Source: Bog-159 sp050008575 (lineage in GTDB: Bacteria > Acidobacteriota > Terriglobia > Bryobacterales > Bryobacteraceae). From it: DNA of 64,000 nt. A model generated the notes under the pieces. That model was given only the letters and a program-made list of their open reading frames with translations. It did no database searches and was not told the origin of the DNA. Of this stretch, positions 9,658-18,393 are shown one piece after another. The stretch spans positions 9,080-73,079 of the forward strand of contig JBEKMJ010000038.1 in the NCBI GenBank assembly GCA_050008575.1, given 5' to 3'. The position numbers and the translations under genes are program-made. Each line of letters begins with the position of its first letter. Within the stretch, counting starts at the first letter, position 1.

Positions 9658-10199
9658 TGACTATTTCCTTTTCGAGCATGCGCCGGCCCGCCATCCTGCT
9701 GTTGACTCTGGCCCTGGCATCGGCAGGCTGCCAGCGGCGGAAGCGCGTGAACGTAGAGACCGTGGAAGAGACGCCGGTGCTGGCCAGCGTGGTGGCCACG
9801 GCGGACCCGCACGCCGCGGCGCAGTTGATCGGCGGATTCTACGGCGTGGAACAAAACTCGTGGCGTTGGACCTCCGGCCGATTCTCCGTGCTATTGCGCC
9901 CGCCGCGCTCCGCGGCCGCGAAAGGCGCGTTGCTGCAGCTCAAGTTCTCCGTTCCGGACGTCTCCATATCGAAGTTGAAGGGCGTGTCGCTCTCCGCATC
10001 CGTCAATGGCACGGCGCTCGCGCCGGAGAGCTACACGCAGGCCGGCCAGTTCACATATAGCCGCGACGTTCCACCCAACCTGCTGGCCGGCGACGCGGTC
10101 CGCGTCGATTTTTCCCTGGACAAAACCATACCGCCTGGCGCGTCCGACCGCAGGGAGTTGGGTGTGGTGGTGTCACTCGTAGGCTTCCAGCCCAAGTAG
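9657..10199 (+). CDS. Small predicted lipoprotein coupled to the molybdopterin oxidoreductase
   Basis: 180 residues from the ATG at 9657, whose A is the last base of the preceding TAA stop (TAATG), implying translational coupling. The N-terminus is a lipoprotein signal: basic MRRP, a hydrophobic run, then lipobox LASAGC. The mature part has an aromatic segment (FYGVEQNSWRWTSGRFSVLL) and beta-rich sequence suggesting an Ig-like fold. I do not recognise a named family. Coupling suggests joint expression with the oxidoreductase, but the two would act in different compartments. Confidence 0.7.
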   Translation: MTISFSSMRRPAILLLTLALASAGCQRRKRVNVETVEETPVLASVVATADPHAAAQLIGGFYGVEQNSWRWTSGRFSVLLRPPRSAAAKGALLQLKFSVPDVSISKLKGVSLSASVNGTALAPESYTQAGQFTYSRDVPPNLLAGDAVRVDFSLDKTIPPGASDRRELGVVVSLVGFQPK

Positions 10200-10262
10200 G
10201 GCAGGCTCGCAGCCTGCGCGGGCCTCGCAGGCCCGCTCTTCGGCGGCGCATGGCGCCGCCCT
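10198..10262. repeat. Compound hairpin repeat between convergent genes
   Basis: Three consecutive hairpins (GCAGGCTCGCAGCCTGC, GCGGGCCTCGCAGGCCCGC, GGCGGCGCATGGCGCCGCC) begin at the lipoprotein stop and run almost to the end of the convergent glycosyltransferase. It could act as a bidirectional terminator, but no T-tract follows. Confidence 0.65.
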
Positions 10263-10270
10263 GCCTCCAC

Positions 10271-11815
10271 TTACACGTAGTGTTTGAGCCATGGCCAGAT
10301 TTGCCGCAACGGGATCTTCGGTTCGCGGCACACCCAGATCGTCAAATTGTTCTCAAACGGCATGGCGTTTGGCTCCGTGATGGTTCCAGCGGCGCGCACG
10401 TCCCCAAACACTCTGCGGGCAACTTCGAGACTCCCGCCAATAACGATCGCCACTTGCGGGTCCATGGGACCGGGACCCCACAACCAGTAGTTGTTGTGTC
10501 CGCTAATAGCGTGGGGGATCCCCAGGCCGGGCCCATAATAATCGATAGCTCCTGCATCGCCGTAGTTATAGGCGAAGACGATGGCGTGGGCCTGATCCTC
10601 AGGCGGGAGCCCATGAAACACAGCCGCCACCTGCTCGGCCATGTTCCGCCATCCGAACATATCCGCATAGAATTGCGGCAGACTGCCCATCGCATGCCGC
10701 TCCTCCTTTGGGTTCTGGATACCCAGCCAGGCGGCATAACGGACAAAAGTTTCCACCGGTAGCAGCGGCACGGCCATCGGCGCGCTGACCGCTGCAAAGG
10801 CCAACATGGTCGCGATCGACGCGGGCCGCGGCCACCGCCAAGGACGACGTGCGAAAGCCTGTTCCAGACAAACGCCGCCGGCGCCCAGTAACATCGGATA
10901 AGCGGGCAACAGATAGTACCCTTTGCCATGCAGCGCGACCACGGCCGCGAATATGATTACATAAGTCCAGCCCAGCGCGCGATAGGTCTTGCCGCGTGTG
11001 TCAAAGAAATAGAACCATAATCCCGCAATCCAGACGGGCACCGCGGCGACCGTCAGTTGTAACTGTGTCCCAAAGAACTGCCATGGCGTCAGAATGGCGT
11101 TCTTGTATTTGACGGCGTTTTCCAGAAATTCGAGAGTCGGCCACCCCAGCGAGATCTCCCAAAGAATATTGGGCAAGAATATCAGCGCCGCGATAACTCC
11201 GCCAATCCAAAAGTTCCGTTGTGCAAACGACTTGCGCAGGGGCGTCAGCAGCAGCCCGGCGGCTATTCCGAAGCCGAAGAAAAGCATGGCGTGCTTATTC
11301 TCCAGTCCCAGCCCCGCCACCGCGCCGAAGCCCAGCCAGTATCCGGCATCGCCGGTATTCCACGCACGGAGCGCCATCCAAACACAGCCGGCCCAGAACA
11401 GCGGCTCGAAGGCGTTCGTATTCAGAAAGTGATCGATGCTCATCCAGGCGGGCGCCACGATCACGGCCAAGCCTGCCAGGGCCTGCGCCAATCGTCCACC
11501 TCCCAACTCCCGGGCGATCATGGCGGTCAACACTACCAGTCCCGCGCCGGCCACGGCGGGCAGCAGCCGGATTACGAACAACGAATCGCCCAGGAGCATG
11601 GTCACGGCGCGCGTCAACACCGCGATCAATGGAGGGAACTCCACATAGCCCCACGCCAGGTGACGGCTGCACGCGAGGTAATACAATTCGTCTCGAAAGA
11701 TGCCGTATCCGTGGAATGTGATCAGATGAAACAGCAGCTTGGCCAACGCCAGCGCTGCCACAATCCGCCATTCACTCGCGGGCCAACGTGAACGCATAGC
11801 TTCCCGACCCCACAT
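10271..11815 (-). CDS. Membrane glycosyltransferase, GT39/PMT (ArnT-like) family
   Basis: Up to 514 residues; a start at 11797 (MRSRWPAS) is equally possible. The first periplasmic loop carries the family signature GIFRDELYYLACSRHLAWGYVEFPP, with the catalytic Asp-Glu. About ten hydrophobic segments follow, and the C-terminus is soluble (YYGPGLGIPHAISGHNNYWLWGPG). Such enzymes transfer a sugar from a polyprenyl-phosphate donor to lipid, glycan or protein on the outer face of the inner membrane. The start overlaps the 3' end of the upstream GH78 gene, so the two are probably cotranscribed. Acceptor and donor cannot be predicted. Confidence 0.85.
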   Translation of the reverse strand: MWGREAMRSRWPASEWRIVAALALAKLLFHLITFHGYGIFRDELYYLACSRHLAWGYVEFPPLIAVLTRAVTMLLGDSLFVIRLLPAVAGAGLVVLTAMIARELGGGRLAQALAGLAVIVAPAWMSIDHFLNTNAFEPLFWAGCVWMALRAWNTGDAGYWLGFGAVAGLGLENKHAMLFFGFGIAAGLLLTPLRKSFAQRNFWIGGVIAALIFLPNILWEISLGWPTLEFLENAVKYKNAILTPWQFFGTQLQLTVAAVPVWIAGLWFYFFDTRGKTYRALGWTYVIIFAAVVALHGKGYYLLPAYPMLLGAGGVCLEQAFARRPWRWPRPASIATMLAFAAVSAPMAVPLLPVETFVRYAAWLGIQNPKEERHAMGSLPQFYADMFGWRNMAEQVAAVFHGLPPEDQAHAIVFAYNYGDAGAIDYYGPGLGIPHAISGHNNYWLWGPGPMDPQVAIVIGGSLEVARRVFGDVRAAGTITEPNAMPFENNLTIWVCREPKIPLRQIWPWLKHYV

Positions 11816-14408
11816 CCACCATCAACGCGCCAGTAGTCTCTCGAACGCCGGTAATCCCGGCCACGCCGCTCTGGTATTTGCCATCCTTCCAAATAGTGCG
11901 GCCGGATTCGGCGAGCGACACCGGCGCCATTAGCAGTTCCGGAATCCGGACCTCCGCCTGGCTGCCCACCGGAATTGTGACTTCCAGTTTCAGTCCGTCG
12001 TCCAAGCGGGTCCAGGAAGACGCCACCGTGCCGCGAATCGTATCGAGCGACCCCGCGGCCCATTTTAAATCCCGCACCACATGCGGCGCGATTACCACGC
12101 GTTCGAAGCCGGGCTTGGCCTCGTCCAGGTTGATGCCCGCCAGCGCATTATAGAACCACGCGCCTAGGCTGCCGAACATCGGATGATTATGCGAATTCAT
12201 GGACGGTCCGGTCTTGTTCTGCCAGAGCTCCCATAGTGTGGTCGCGCCGTTCTCGATCATGTAACCCCAGCTCGGATAAGTGGTCTGGGTGGCTAGCTCA
12301 TAAGCCACATCGTCGTTACTTGTGCCGGTCAACAGCGGGAACAAGTACTTAGTGCCGAGGATGCCCGTAGTCAAGTGCGTATTGTGGGTATAGACCAGAT
12401 CCTCGCGCAACAGGCCCAGGACGCCGCGCCGGTTGTCCGGAACCATATTCAGAAACAGCGGCAAAATCTGCGCGGTTTGCGTGCCCGTTCCATATGCCCC
12501 GGTGGACGCGTTCCAGAATTTGGCATTGAACGCATCTTTGATGCCGTCCGCCTGCTTACGGTAAGCCTCCGCGTCGCCGGACTTGCCCAGTATCCCAGCC
12601 ATGCGCGATACCAGGTCGGTGCTCCAGTAATACATAGCGGTCGAAACCAGGTTCCCAGGCGTCTTTTCAATCGGTACCCAATCGCCGTAGTAACTGTAGT
12701 CCAGGATGCCCTCCCGGCTGCGCGTGCGCAGGTAATCCGTCCACTCTTTCACGCCGTCGTAATGCTGCTCCAGGACGCGCCGGTCGCCATAGTATTCGTA
12801 CATATACCAGGTCAGCAGCGGATACGCCATGCCCCACGCGGGGTCCGCCGGCCGGTTGCCGAAGCGATGCGGCACCGTGTCGGTGACCGTTCCGTCAACG
12901 CCCTGCACATCGTGAATATCGCGCAGGAAATTCGTGTAGAAGGCGGGCATATCGAAATTCAGCATGGCGGTTTCGGCATACAGGTGCGCGTCCGCCATCC
13001 AGCCCATGCGCTCGTCGCGCTGGTTGCAATCGGTGGGGACGCTGTACAGGTTGTCCCGAATCCCCCACAGAATATTTCGTTGAATCTGGTTCAGAATCTG
13101 TTTCGAGCTGGCGAATCCGCCGGTGGGCCGTACATCGGAATGCACCACCTGGGCGCGCAGCGTGTCGAACTGCGGCGCGCCCGGATAACCGGTCAGTTCC
13201 ACATAACGGAAGCCGTGGTAAGTGAAGCGCGGCTGGTAGACTTCCAGGTTTCCTTCGCCACGCAGAATATAGACGTCCGTGGCTTTGGCGCCGCGCAGGT
13301 TTTCCACATTCAGGGTGCCATCGTCGTACAACAATTCCGCGTGGCGAAGCTGCACACGCGTCCCGCGCGGCCCGCGCACCCGCATTTCCATCACGCCGCT
13401 GATATTCTGGCCCAAATCGTAGATGTAAACGCCCGGGCGCGGAGTGGTCGTCTTCACCGGCACGATGGCGTCCACCACGCGGATCGGCGGCATCGTCTGC
13501 GCGGACAGCGCTCCCTTGGGCCCGTCGATGACAGTGGCCGCTTTCCAATGTGCGTCGTCGAATCCCGCGCGGTCCCAGCCGGGCGTCTCCAGCCGGGCAT
13601 CGTAGACCTCGCCGTTATAGACGCTATCCGACTGGATTGGCCCGGCCATCGTTTTCCACGACTCGTCCGTGGCCAAGTCTACGCTTTTGCCGCCTTCCAA
13701 CTCCGCGTGAATCTGCATGCGCAGCGCGCGCGATTTGAACCAGCCCTCCCCCAGCATCACGCCCACCGCATTGGCGCCTGGCTGCAGTCGTTCGGTGATA
13801 TCGTACACCGTGTAGAGCACGCGCTTGTCGTAAGTGGTCCAGGCTGGGTCGAGCATGCGATCGCCGACTTTGCGGCCATTAATGCGCAGTTCGTAATAAC
13901 CGAGGCCGGCGATATAAGCGCGGGCGCGTATGGCCCGGCCCGGAAGCGTGAACTCGCGGCGGATCTGGTTCTCGCCGCCGATCCATTTGCCTTTCCACTC
14001 CGCGGCGTCGAGCAGGCCCGTTTCGAAGCGCGCGGCGGCGCTGTAAGGGCTGGTACGATCGCCGCTATCCCAGTAGCGCACCTTCCAGTAGTACGTCTGG
14101 GCACTAGTGAGTGGCTTGCCGGCGTAGACCACATGCACGGACTCGCTACTGGTGACTCTGCCGCTGTCCCATTGGTCTCCGGCCGGCGCTTCCGGTTTCG
14201 ATGAAACCAGAACCTGATATGCAGTCTGCTTTTCGCCGCGCGCGGCGTGCTCCAACACCCATCCGAATCGCGGCTGCGGCACGTCGATCCCGACCGGATC
14301 GGTGAGATATTCGCAGCGCAACCCGGACGGCGCGGCGGCCATCGCGCTTTCCTGCGCGGGCAGCAGGGGAGCGATCGAAACACAGAGGACGGCCCACTTC
14401 GCGAGCAT
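11772..14408 (-). CDS. Alpha-L-rhamnosidase, glycoside hydrolase family 78, secreted
   Basis: 878 residues. Start at 14408 because MLAKWAVLCVSIAPLLPAQ forms a signal peptide and AGGAGG stands just upstream. Domain order fits GH78: an N-terminal Fn3-like part (LRCEYLTDPVGIDVPQPRFGW), Bac_rhamnosid N domain (YYELRINGRKVGDRMLDPAWTTYDKR), concanavalin-like domain (DLGQNISGVMEMRVRG), the (alpha/alpha)6 barrel with the acidic motif DCNQRDERMGWMADA, and WGYMIENGATTLWELW with NSHNHPMFGS. The enzyme removes terminal rhamnose from plant or bacterial polysaccharides. The open frame upstream of 14408 is not part of the gene; it crosses a kinase remnant and repeats. Confidence 0.93.
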   Translation of the reverse strand: MLAKWAVLCVSIAPLLPAQESAMAAAPSGLRCEYLTDPVGIDVPQPRFGWVLEHAARGEKQTAYQVLVSSKPEAPAGDQWDSGRVTSSESVHVVYAGKPLTSAQTYYWKVRYWDSGDRTSPYSAAARFETGLLDAAEWKGKWIGGENQIRREFTLPGRAIRARAYIAGLGYYELRINGRKVGDRMLDPAWTTYDKRVLYTVYDITERLQPGANAVGVMLGEGWFKSRALRMQIHAELEGGKSVDLATDESWKTMAGPIQSDSVYNGEVYDARLETPGWDRAGFDDAHWKAATVIDGPKGALSAQTMPPIRVVDAIVPVKTTTPRPGVYIYDLGQNISGVMEMRVRGPRGTRVQLRHAELLYDDGTLNVENLRGAKATDVYILRGEGNLEVYQPRFTYHGFRYVELTGYPGAPQFDTLRAQVVHSDVRPTGGFASSKQILNQIQRNILWGIRDNLYSVPTDCNQRDERMGWMADAHLYAETAMLNFDMPAFYTNFLRDIHDVQGVDGTVTDTVPHRFGNRPADPAWGMAYPLLTWYMYEYYGDRRVLEQHYDGVKEWTDYLRTRSREGILDYSYYGDWVPIEKTPGNLVSTAMYYWSTDLVSRMAGILGKSGDAEAYRKQADGIKDAFNAKFWNASTGAYGTGTQTAQILPLFLNMVPDNRRGVLGLLREDLVYTHNTHLTTGILGTKYLFPLLTGTSNDDVAYELATQTTYPSWGYMIENGATTLWELWQNKTGPSMNSHNHPMFGSLGAWFYNALAGINLDEAKPGFERVVIAPHVVRDLKWAAGSLDTIRGTVASSWTRLDDGLKLEVTIPVGSQAEVRIPELLMAPVSLAESGRTIWKDGKYQSGVAGITGVRETTGALMVDVGSGSYAFTLARE

Positions 14409-14491
14409 CGCATGCCTCCTGAAAAGAGTAGTGTATCCGAAATACCCCGGTAGCATAGGCTTCAGCCTGTGAACCGGACCGGAGGCCTGTC

Positions 14492-14930
14492 CTACTGCGC
14501 GATCTCCATGCGCACTCGCAGACCGGGCCCGGCATTCTCCGCCGTAATCTGCCCGTGATGCGCGCCGATGGGGCGGTGCGCAATCGCCAAGCCCAGCCCC
14601 ACGCCGCCCGTCTGGCTGTCTCTGGAACCGTCCACGCGAAAGAACGGCTGGAAGATCCTCGGCAGCATTTCTTCCGGCACGCCGGAACCATAATCGCGCA
14701 CGGAAATCGACGCCTTTCCGCCCACCGCTTCCAGGCGGACATCGATCGGGGAACCTTCCGGCGCATAGCGAATCGCGTTGCGCAACACGTTCTCGATGGC
14801 GCGTCGCATCGAACTGCAACCGGCATCCGCGCGCATCGGCTTCCATGCGGCTGGCCTCCAGCAGTTCCTGCACCAGATTCGTCAGCCGGTCGATCTCTTT
14901 CGTGATGCGGGCCGCGGCGGCGTGACAGAG
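14492..14930 (-). pseudogene. Sensor histidine kinase remnant (C-terminal part only)
   Basis: A stretch reading RITKEIDRLTNLVQELLEASRMEADA (end of a HisKA dimerisation domain) shifts frame and continues as a HATPase domain: N-box ENVLRNAIRYAPEGSP, G1 box VRDYGSGVPEEML, F-box FQPFFRVD, G2 box GGVGLGLAIAH, ending RVRMEIAQ and a stop. The phospho-accepting histidine and all input domains are missing; the 5' side stops at a repeat cluster. No intact response regulator lies next to it. Confidence 0.75.
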
Positions 14931-15000
14931 TAGGGAGAAGTGGCGGGTCCGGAGACCCGCCGCGGGTGAGCTTCGCTCGCCGCTGGACTTCGGCATTTTG

Positions 15001-15154
15001 GTGGGGCAGGCTCGCAGCCTGCGGCGGCCTCGTAGGCCGCCTGCCGCGAAGCTCTGCCGGGGCTTGGTGGCATAGGCTTTAGCCCTGTGGATGCGAGCTA
15101 CGCTCGCCGCAGAGCGGGCCTGCGAGGCCCGCGCAGGCTGCGAGCCTGCCCCAC
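15001..15154. repeat. Compound repeat bounded by perfect 22-bp terminal inverted repeats
   Basis: The left end (15001-15022, starting GTGGGGCAGGCTCGCAGC) is the exact reverse complement of the right end (15133-15154, ending GCCTGCCCCAC). Between them are hairpins built on GGCGGCCT/AGGCCGCC, GCGAGCTACGCTCGC and GCGGGCCT/AGGCCCGC. Upstream, 14935-15000 holds related hairpins (GTCCGGAGACCCGCC, GAGCTTCGCTCGCCGC). It fills the gap between the kinase remnant and the cytochrome gene. Confidence 0.7.
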
Positions 15155-15183
15155 TGGCAGCGCCGCGTTGTAACATATTCCAC

Positions 15184-18100
15184 ATGACGCACGCGGAGGG
15201 AACTGTCCTGCTGGCCGTGTCTCTGGCCTTGGCCGCTAACGCCGCCGAGCCGGTCAAGTTCAATCGCGATATCCGGCCCATCATGTCGGATACCTGCTTC
15301 CGCTGCCACGGTCCCGACAAGCGCGCCCGCATGGCCAGCATGCGTCTGGACCGCCGCGAAGAAGCTCTAAAACCGACCGCGTCCGGCGCCATCCCGATCA
15401 TGCCCGGCGACCCCGATAAGAGCGCCATCGTGCAGCGCATCTTCGCTGCCGACCCCGCGCGCCGCATGCCGCCGCAGTATGCCGAAAAGGTCCTCACGGA
15501 CGCACAGAAGGAAACCATCCGCCGCTGGGTGGCCGAAGGCGCCGCGTACGAGGGCCACTGGGCCTACCAACCGGTCAAGCGTCCACCCGTTCCGGAAGTC
15601 GCGGACGCGCACGCGCCCATCCGCAATCCCATCGACGATTTCATCCAAGCGCGCCTGGCACGCGAAGGCTTGACGCCTTCGCCTGAAGCCGACCGCCGCA
15701 CGCTGCTGCGCCGCGTGACCCTCGACCTTACCGGCATCCCGCCCACGCCGCAGCAGGCCGATTCGTTCCTCAACGACCGCTCGCCCGACGCCTACGAAAA
15801 GCTGGTGGATCGCCTGCTCGCGTCTCCGGCGTACGCCGAAATGCGCGCCATGCACTGGCTCGATGCGGTGCGCTTCGCCGATACCGCGGGCTTTCACGGC
15901 GACAACATCTGGCCTGCGTGGCCCTACCGCGACTATGTACTGCGCGCCTTCCGCGACAACATGCCTTTCGACCGGTTCACGCGCGAGCAACTGGCCGGCG
16001 ACCTGCTGCCGGGCGCCACCGCCGACCAAAAGGTCGCGGCCGCGTACAACCGCCTGAATCGCGCGTCCGCCGAGGGCGGCCTGCAGCCGAATGAGTATCT
16101 AGCCAAGTACGGCGCGGACCGCGTGCGCACGCTCAGCACCGTCTGGCTGGGATCGACGATGGGCTGCGCCGAATGCCACGATCATAAGTTCGACCCATTC
16201 ACCAACAGAGATTTCTATGCCATGAAGGCCTTCTTCGCCGATATCCGCGAGACCGGCCTGATTCCCGACAGAGGCCGCGGCGCATGGGGCGAGAAACTGT
16301 CGCTGCCGACCGACGAACAGCGCCGCCGGCTCGCCGCGCTAGACGAACAGATCGTCGCGTTGCGCCGCGGCCTGGATGCACAGGCGCAACAGATGAAGAA
16401 GCAACGCTGGGCCTGGGAAGACCGCCTGCTGCCGGATTTCGAAGCCGGCAAGCTGGCCTGGACCTATCAGCGGCCCACGGCGGCTTCGGCGGCCAACGGC
16501 GCGAAGCTCACCATCTACAACGACGAAGCCGTGGACAGCAATTTCTACCTGAATGGCTCGCTCAGCTCCGAGCGCAAGCGCGGCGAAGGACTCATCGTGG
16601 CCTCGGGTCCGAATCCGGATAACGAAACTTACACTGTCACGCTCAAGCCCGGCGAAGGCGCATGGACCGCGCTGGGCATCGACGTGTTTCAGGACGAAAC
16701 CCTGCCCGGCTCGCGATTCGCGCGCGGCGCGGACCGCTTCGTGCTCACCGAAGTCGATGCCGAGTTGGCCGATCCCGGCGGCGCGCCCCGCAAACTGGCC
16801 TTCGTGCTGGCCACTTCCGGCGGCTTCGGCGAACGCGTGGAGAACCCGCCCATGGCGGCCATCGACGGCGATCCGAAGACCGGATGGGGTGTCACCATCG
16901 TCGAGGAGTACAATCCGTTTCTGGCGCTGCGCTTCGCGGAACCCCTTCATACTGGCGCCGATTCCGTGGTGACTGTGCGCCTGCATCACGATTCCGATCT
17001 GCGCCACGCCACCATCGGGCGCTTCCGCCTGGCGCTTTCGGCGGCCACCTACGCGTGGCCCGAAGACGGCGAGTCCGACGCCAAAACAAAGACCAGCCCG
17101 GCCGATAATCCGGCGCTTACCTTGACCGTGGCCGCCGGCCGCGGTCTGCCGCCCGATCTGCCCAAGATCCTGCGCCGCCAGGAGGACGAACGCAGCGCCG
17201 AGCAAAAAGACACGGCGCTGGACTTCTTCGAATTCTCCACGCCCGAGTTCCAGCCGGCGTATATTCGTCTGGTCAAGCTGCGCGCCGAACGCGACCTGCT
17301 GTCGGCCGCCATCCCGCGCGTGGTGCTCACCGAAGCCACGCGCCCGCGCGTCACGCGTATTCTGCCGCGCGCCAATTGGATGGATGAGACGCACGAAATC
17401 GTGGAGCCGGCCGTCCCGGCGTTTCTCGCCACGCTGGAAACCGATGGGCGCAGTGCCACGCGCCTGGATCTGGCCAACTGGATCGTCTCCCCGCAAAATC
17501 CGCTCACCGCGCGCGCTTTCGTCAACCGTTTGTGGCGCGAGTTTTTCGGCACCGGCCTTTCCAAGGTGCTGGAAGATCTGGGCTCGCAGGGCGAGTGGCC
17601 GGTGAATCCCGAACTACTGGACTGGCTGGCCGCGGAATTCATGCACGATTGGGACATGCGCCACATGGTCCGCACCATCGTCACCAGCCATACCTACCGG
17701 CAGTCGTCGTTGTCGAACGCGAGGATTGACGAGCGCGATCCCGAGAATCGCCTGCTGGCGCGCCAGAACCGCTATCGCGTGGATGCGGAAATCGTGCACG
17801 ATATCGCGCTGTCGGTTTCCGGATTATTGGTCGAGCGGTTCGGCGGGCCCAGCGTACGCCCTTACGAGCCCGAAGGCTATTTGGCGGCGATGAACTTTCC
17901 CAAGCGGGAATACTCGGCCAGCCGCGGCGCGGACCTTTACCGCCGCGCGCTGTATACCGAATGGCAGCGCACTTTTCTGCATCCCACGCTGCTGACGTTC
18001 GATGCACCCACACGCGAGGAATGCACGGTGAACCGCGTCAGCTCCAACACACCGCTGCAAGCCCTGGACCTGATGAACGATCCCATCTTCGTGGAGAGCG

Positions 18101-18393
18101 CGCGGGTGTTCGCCGGGAACATCGTGCGGCAAGGCGGCGCGGCGTTCGACCGGCAATTGGATTGGGCTTTCGCGCGCGCACTCAACCGTGCGCCCGGCGC
18201 GGAGGAACGGCAGATCCTGAAGGATCTGTATCGCAAGAGTCTGGACCGTTTCCGCGCGTCGCCTGAATCGGCCGTGGAACTGTTGAGCGTGGGCGAGGCG
18301 CCGCAGGCCGGCGACGCCAAACCTGAGACAGCCGCCATGACCCTGGTGGCAAGGGCAATTCTGAACTTACATGAAACCATCACCAGGAATTAG
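15184..18393 (+). CDS. Planctomycete-type cytochrome c / DUF1549 / DUF1553 protein
   Basis: 1069 residues from the ATG at 15184, chosen because a signal peptide (AVSLALAANAAEP) follows; the open frame upstream lies in repeats. The PSCyt1 region has one haem c motif, C38-F-R-C41-H42, in SDTCFRCHGPDK. DUF1549 (PSCyt2) follows: PIRNPIDDFIQARLAREGL, WLDAVRFADTAGFHGDN, TMGCAECHDHKFDPF (a second Cys-x2-Cys-His). The C-terminal third is DUF1553 (PSD1): LANWIVSPQNPLTARAFVNRLW and FDAPTREECTVNRVSSNTPLQAL. Secreted and redox-linked by family; the reaction is unknown. It overlaps by 23 bp the DUF1501 gene with which this family is normally paired. Confidence 0.92.
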   Translation: MTHAEGTVLLAVSLALAANAAEPVKFNRDIRPIMSDTCFRCHGPDKRARMASMRLDRREEALKPTASGAIPIMPGDPDKSAIVQRIFAADPARRMPPQYAEKVLTDAQKETIRRWVAEGAAYEGHWAYQPVKRPPVPEVADAHAPIRNPIDDFIQARLAREGLTPSPEADRRTLLRRVTLDLTGIPPTPQQADSFLNDRSPDAYEKLVDRLLASPAYAEMRAMHWLDAVRFADTAGFHGDNIWPAWPYRDYVLRAFRDNMPFDRFTREQLAGDLLPGATADQKVAAAYNRLNRASAEGGLQPNEYLAKYGADRVRTLSTVWLGSTMGCAECHDHKFDPFTNRDFYAMKAFFADIRETGLIPDRGRGAWGEKLSLPTDEQRRRLAALDEQIVALRRGLDAQAQQMKKQRWAWEDRLLPDFEAGKLAWTYQRPTAASAANGAKLTIYNDEAVDSNFYLNGSLSSERKRGEGLIVASGPNPDNETYTVTLKPGEGAWTALGIDVFQDETLPGSRFARGADRFVLTEVDAELADPGGAPRKLAFVLATSGGFGERVENPPMAAIDGDPKTGWGVTIVEEYNPFLALRFAEPLHTGADSVVTVRLHHDSDLRHATIGRFRLALSAATYAWPEDGESDAKTKTSPADNPALTLTVAAGRGLPPDLPKILRRQEDERSAEQKDTALDFFEFSTPEFQPAYIRLVKLRAERDLLSAAIPRVVLTEATRPRVTRILPRANWMDETHEIVEPAVPAFLATLETDGRSATRLDLANWIVSPQNPLTARAFVNRLWREFFGTGLSKVLEDLGSQGEWPVNPELLDWLAAEFMHDWDMRHMVRTIVTSHTYRQSSLSNARIDERDPENRLLARQNRYRVDAEIVHDIALSVSGLLVERFGGPSVRPYEPEGYLAAMNFPKREYSASRGADLYRRALYTEWQRTFLHPTLLTFDAPTREECTVNRVSSNTPLQALDLMNDPIFVESARVFAGNIVRQGGAAFDRQLDWAFARALNRAPGAEERQILKDLYRKSLDRFRASPESAVELLSVGEAPQAGDAKPETAAMTLVARAILNLHETITRN

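Noticed and set aside
11772..15518. A single 1248-residue protein on the minus strand
   Set aside because: Only the part from 14408 is GH78; the upstream frame crosses a kinase remnant and hairpin repeats, and a good start with ribosome-binding site is at 14408.
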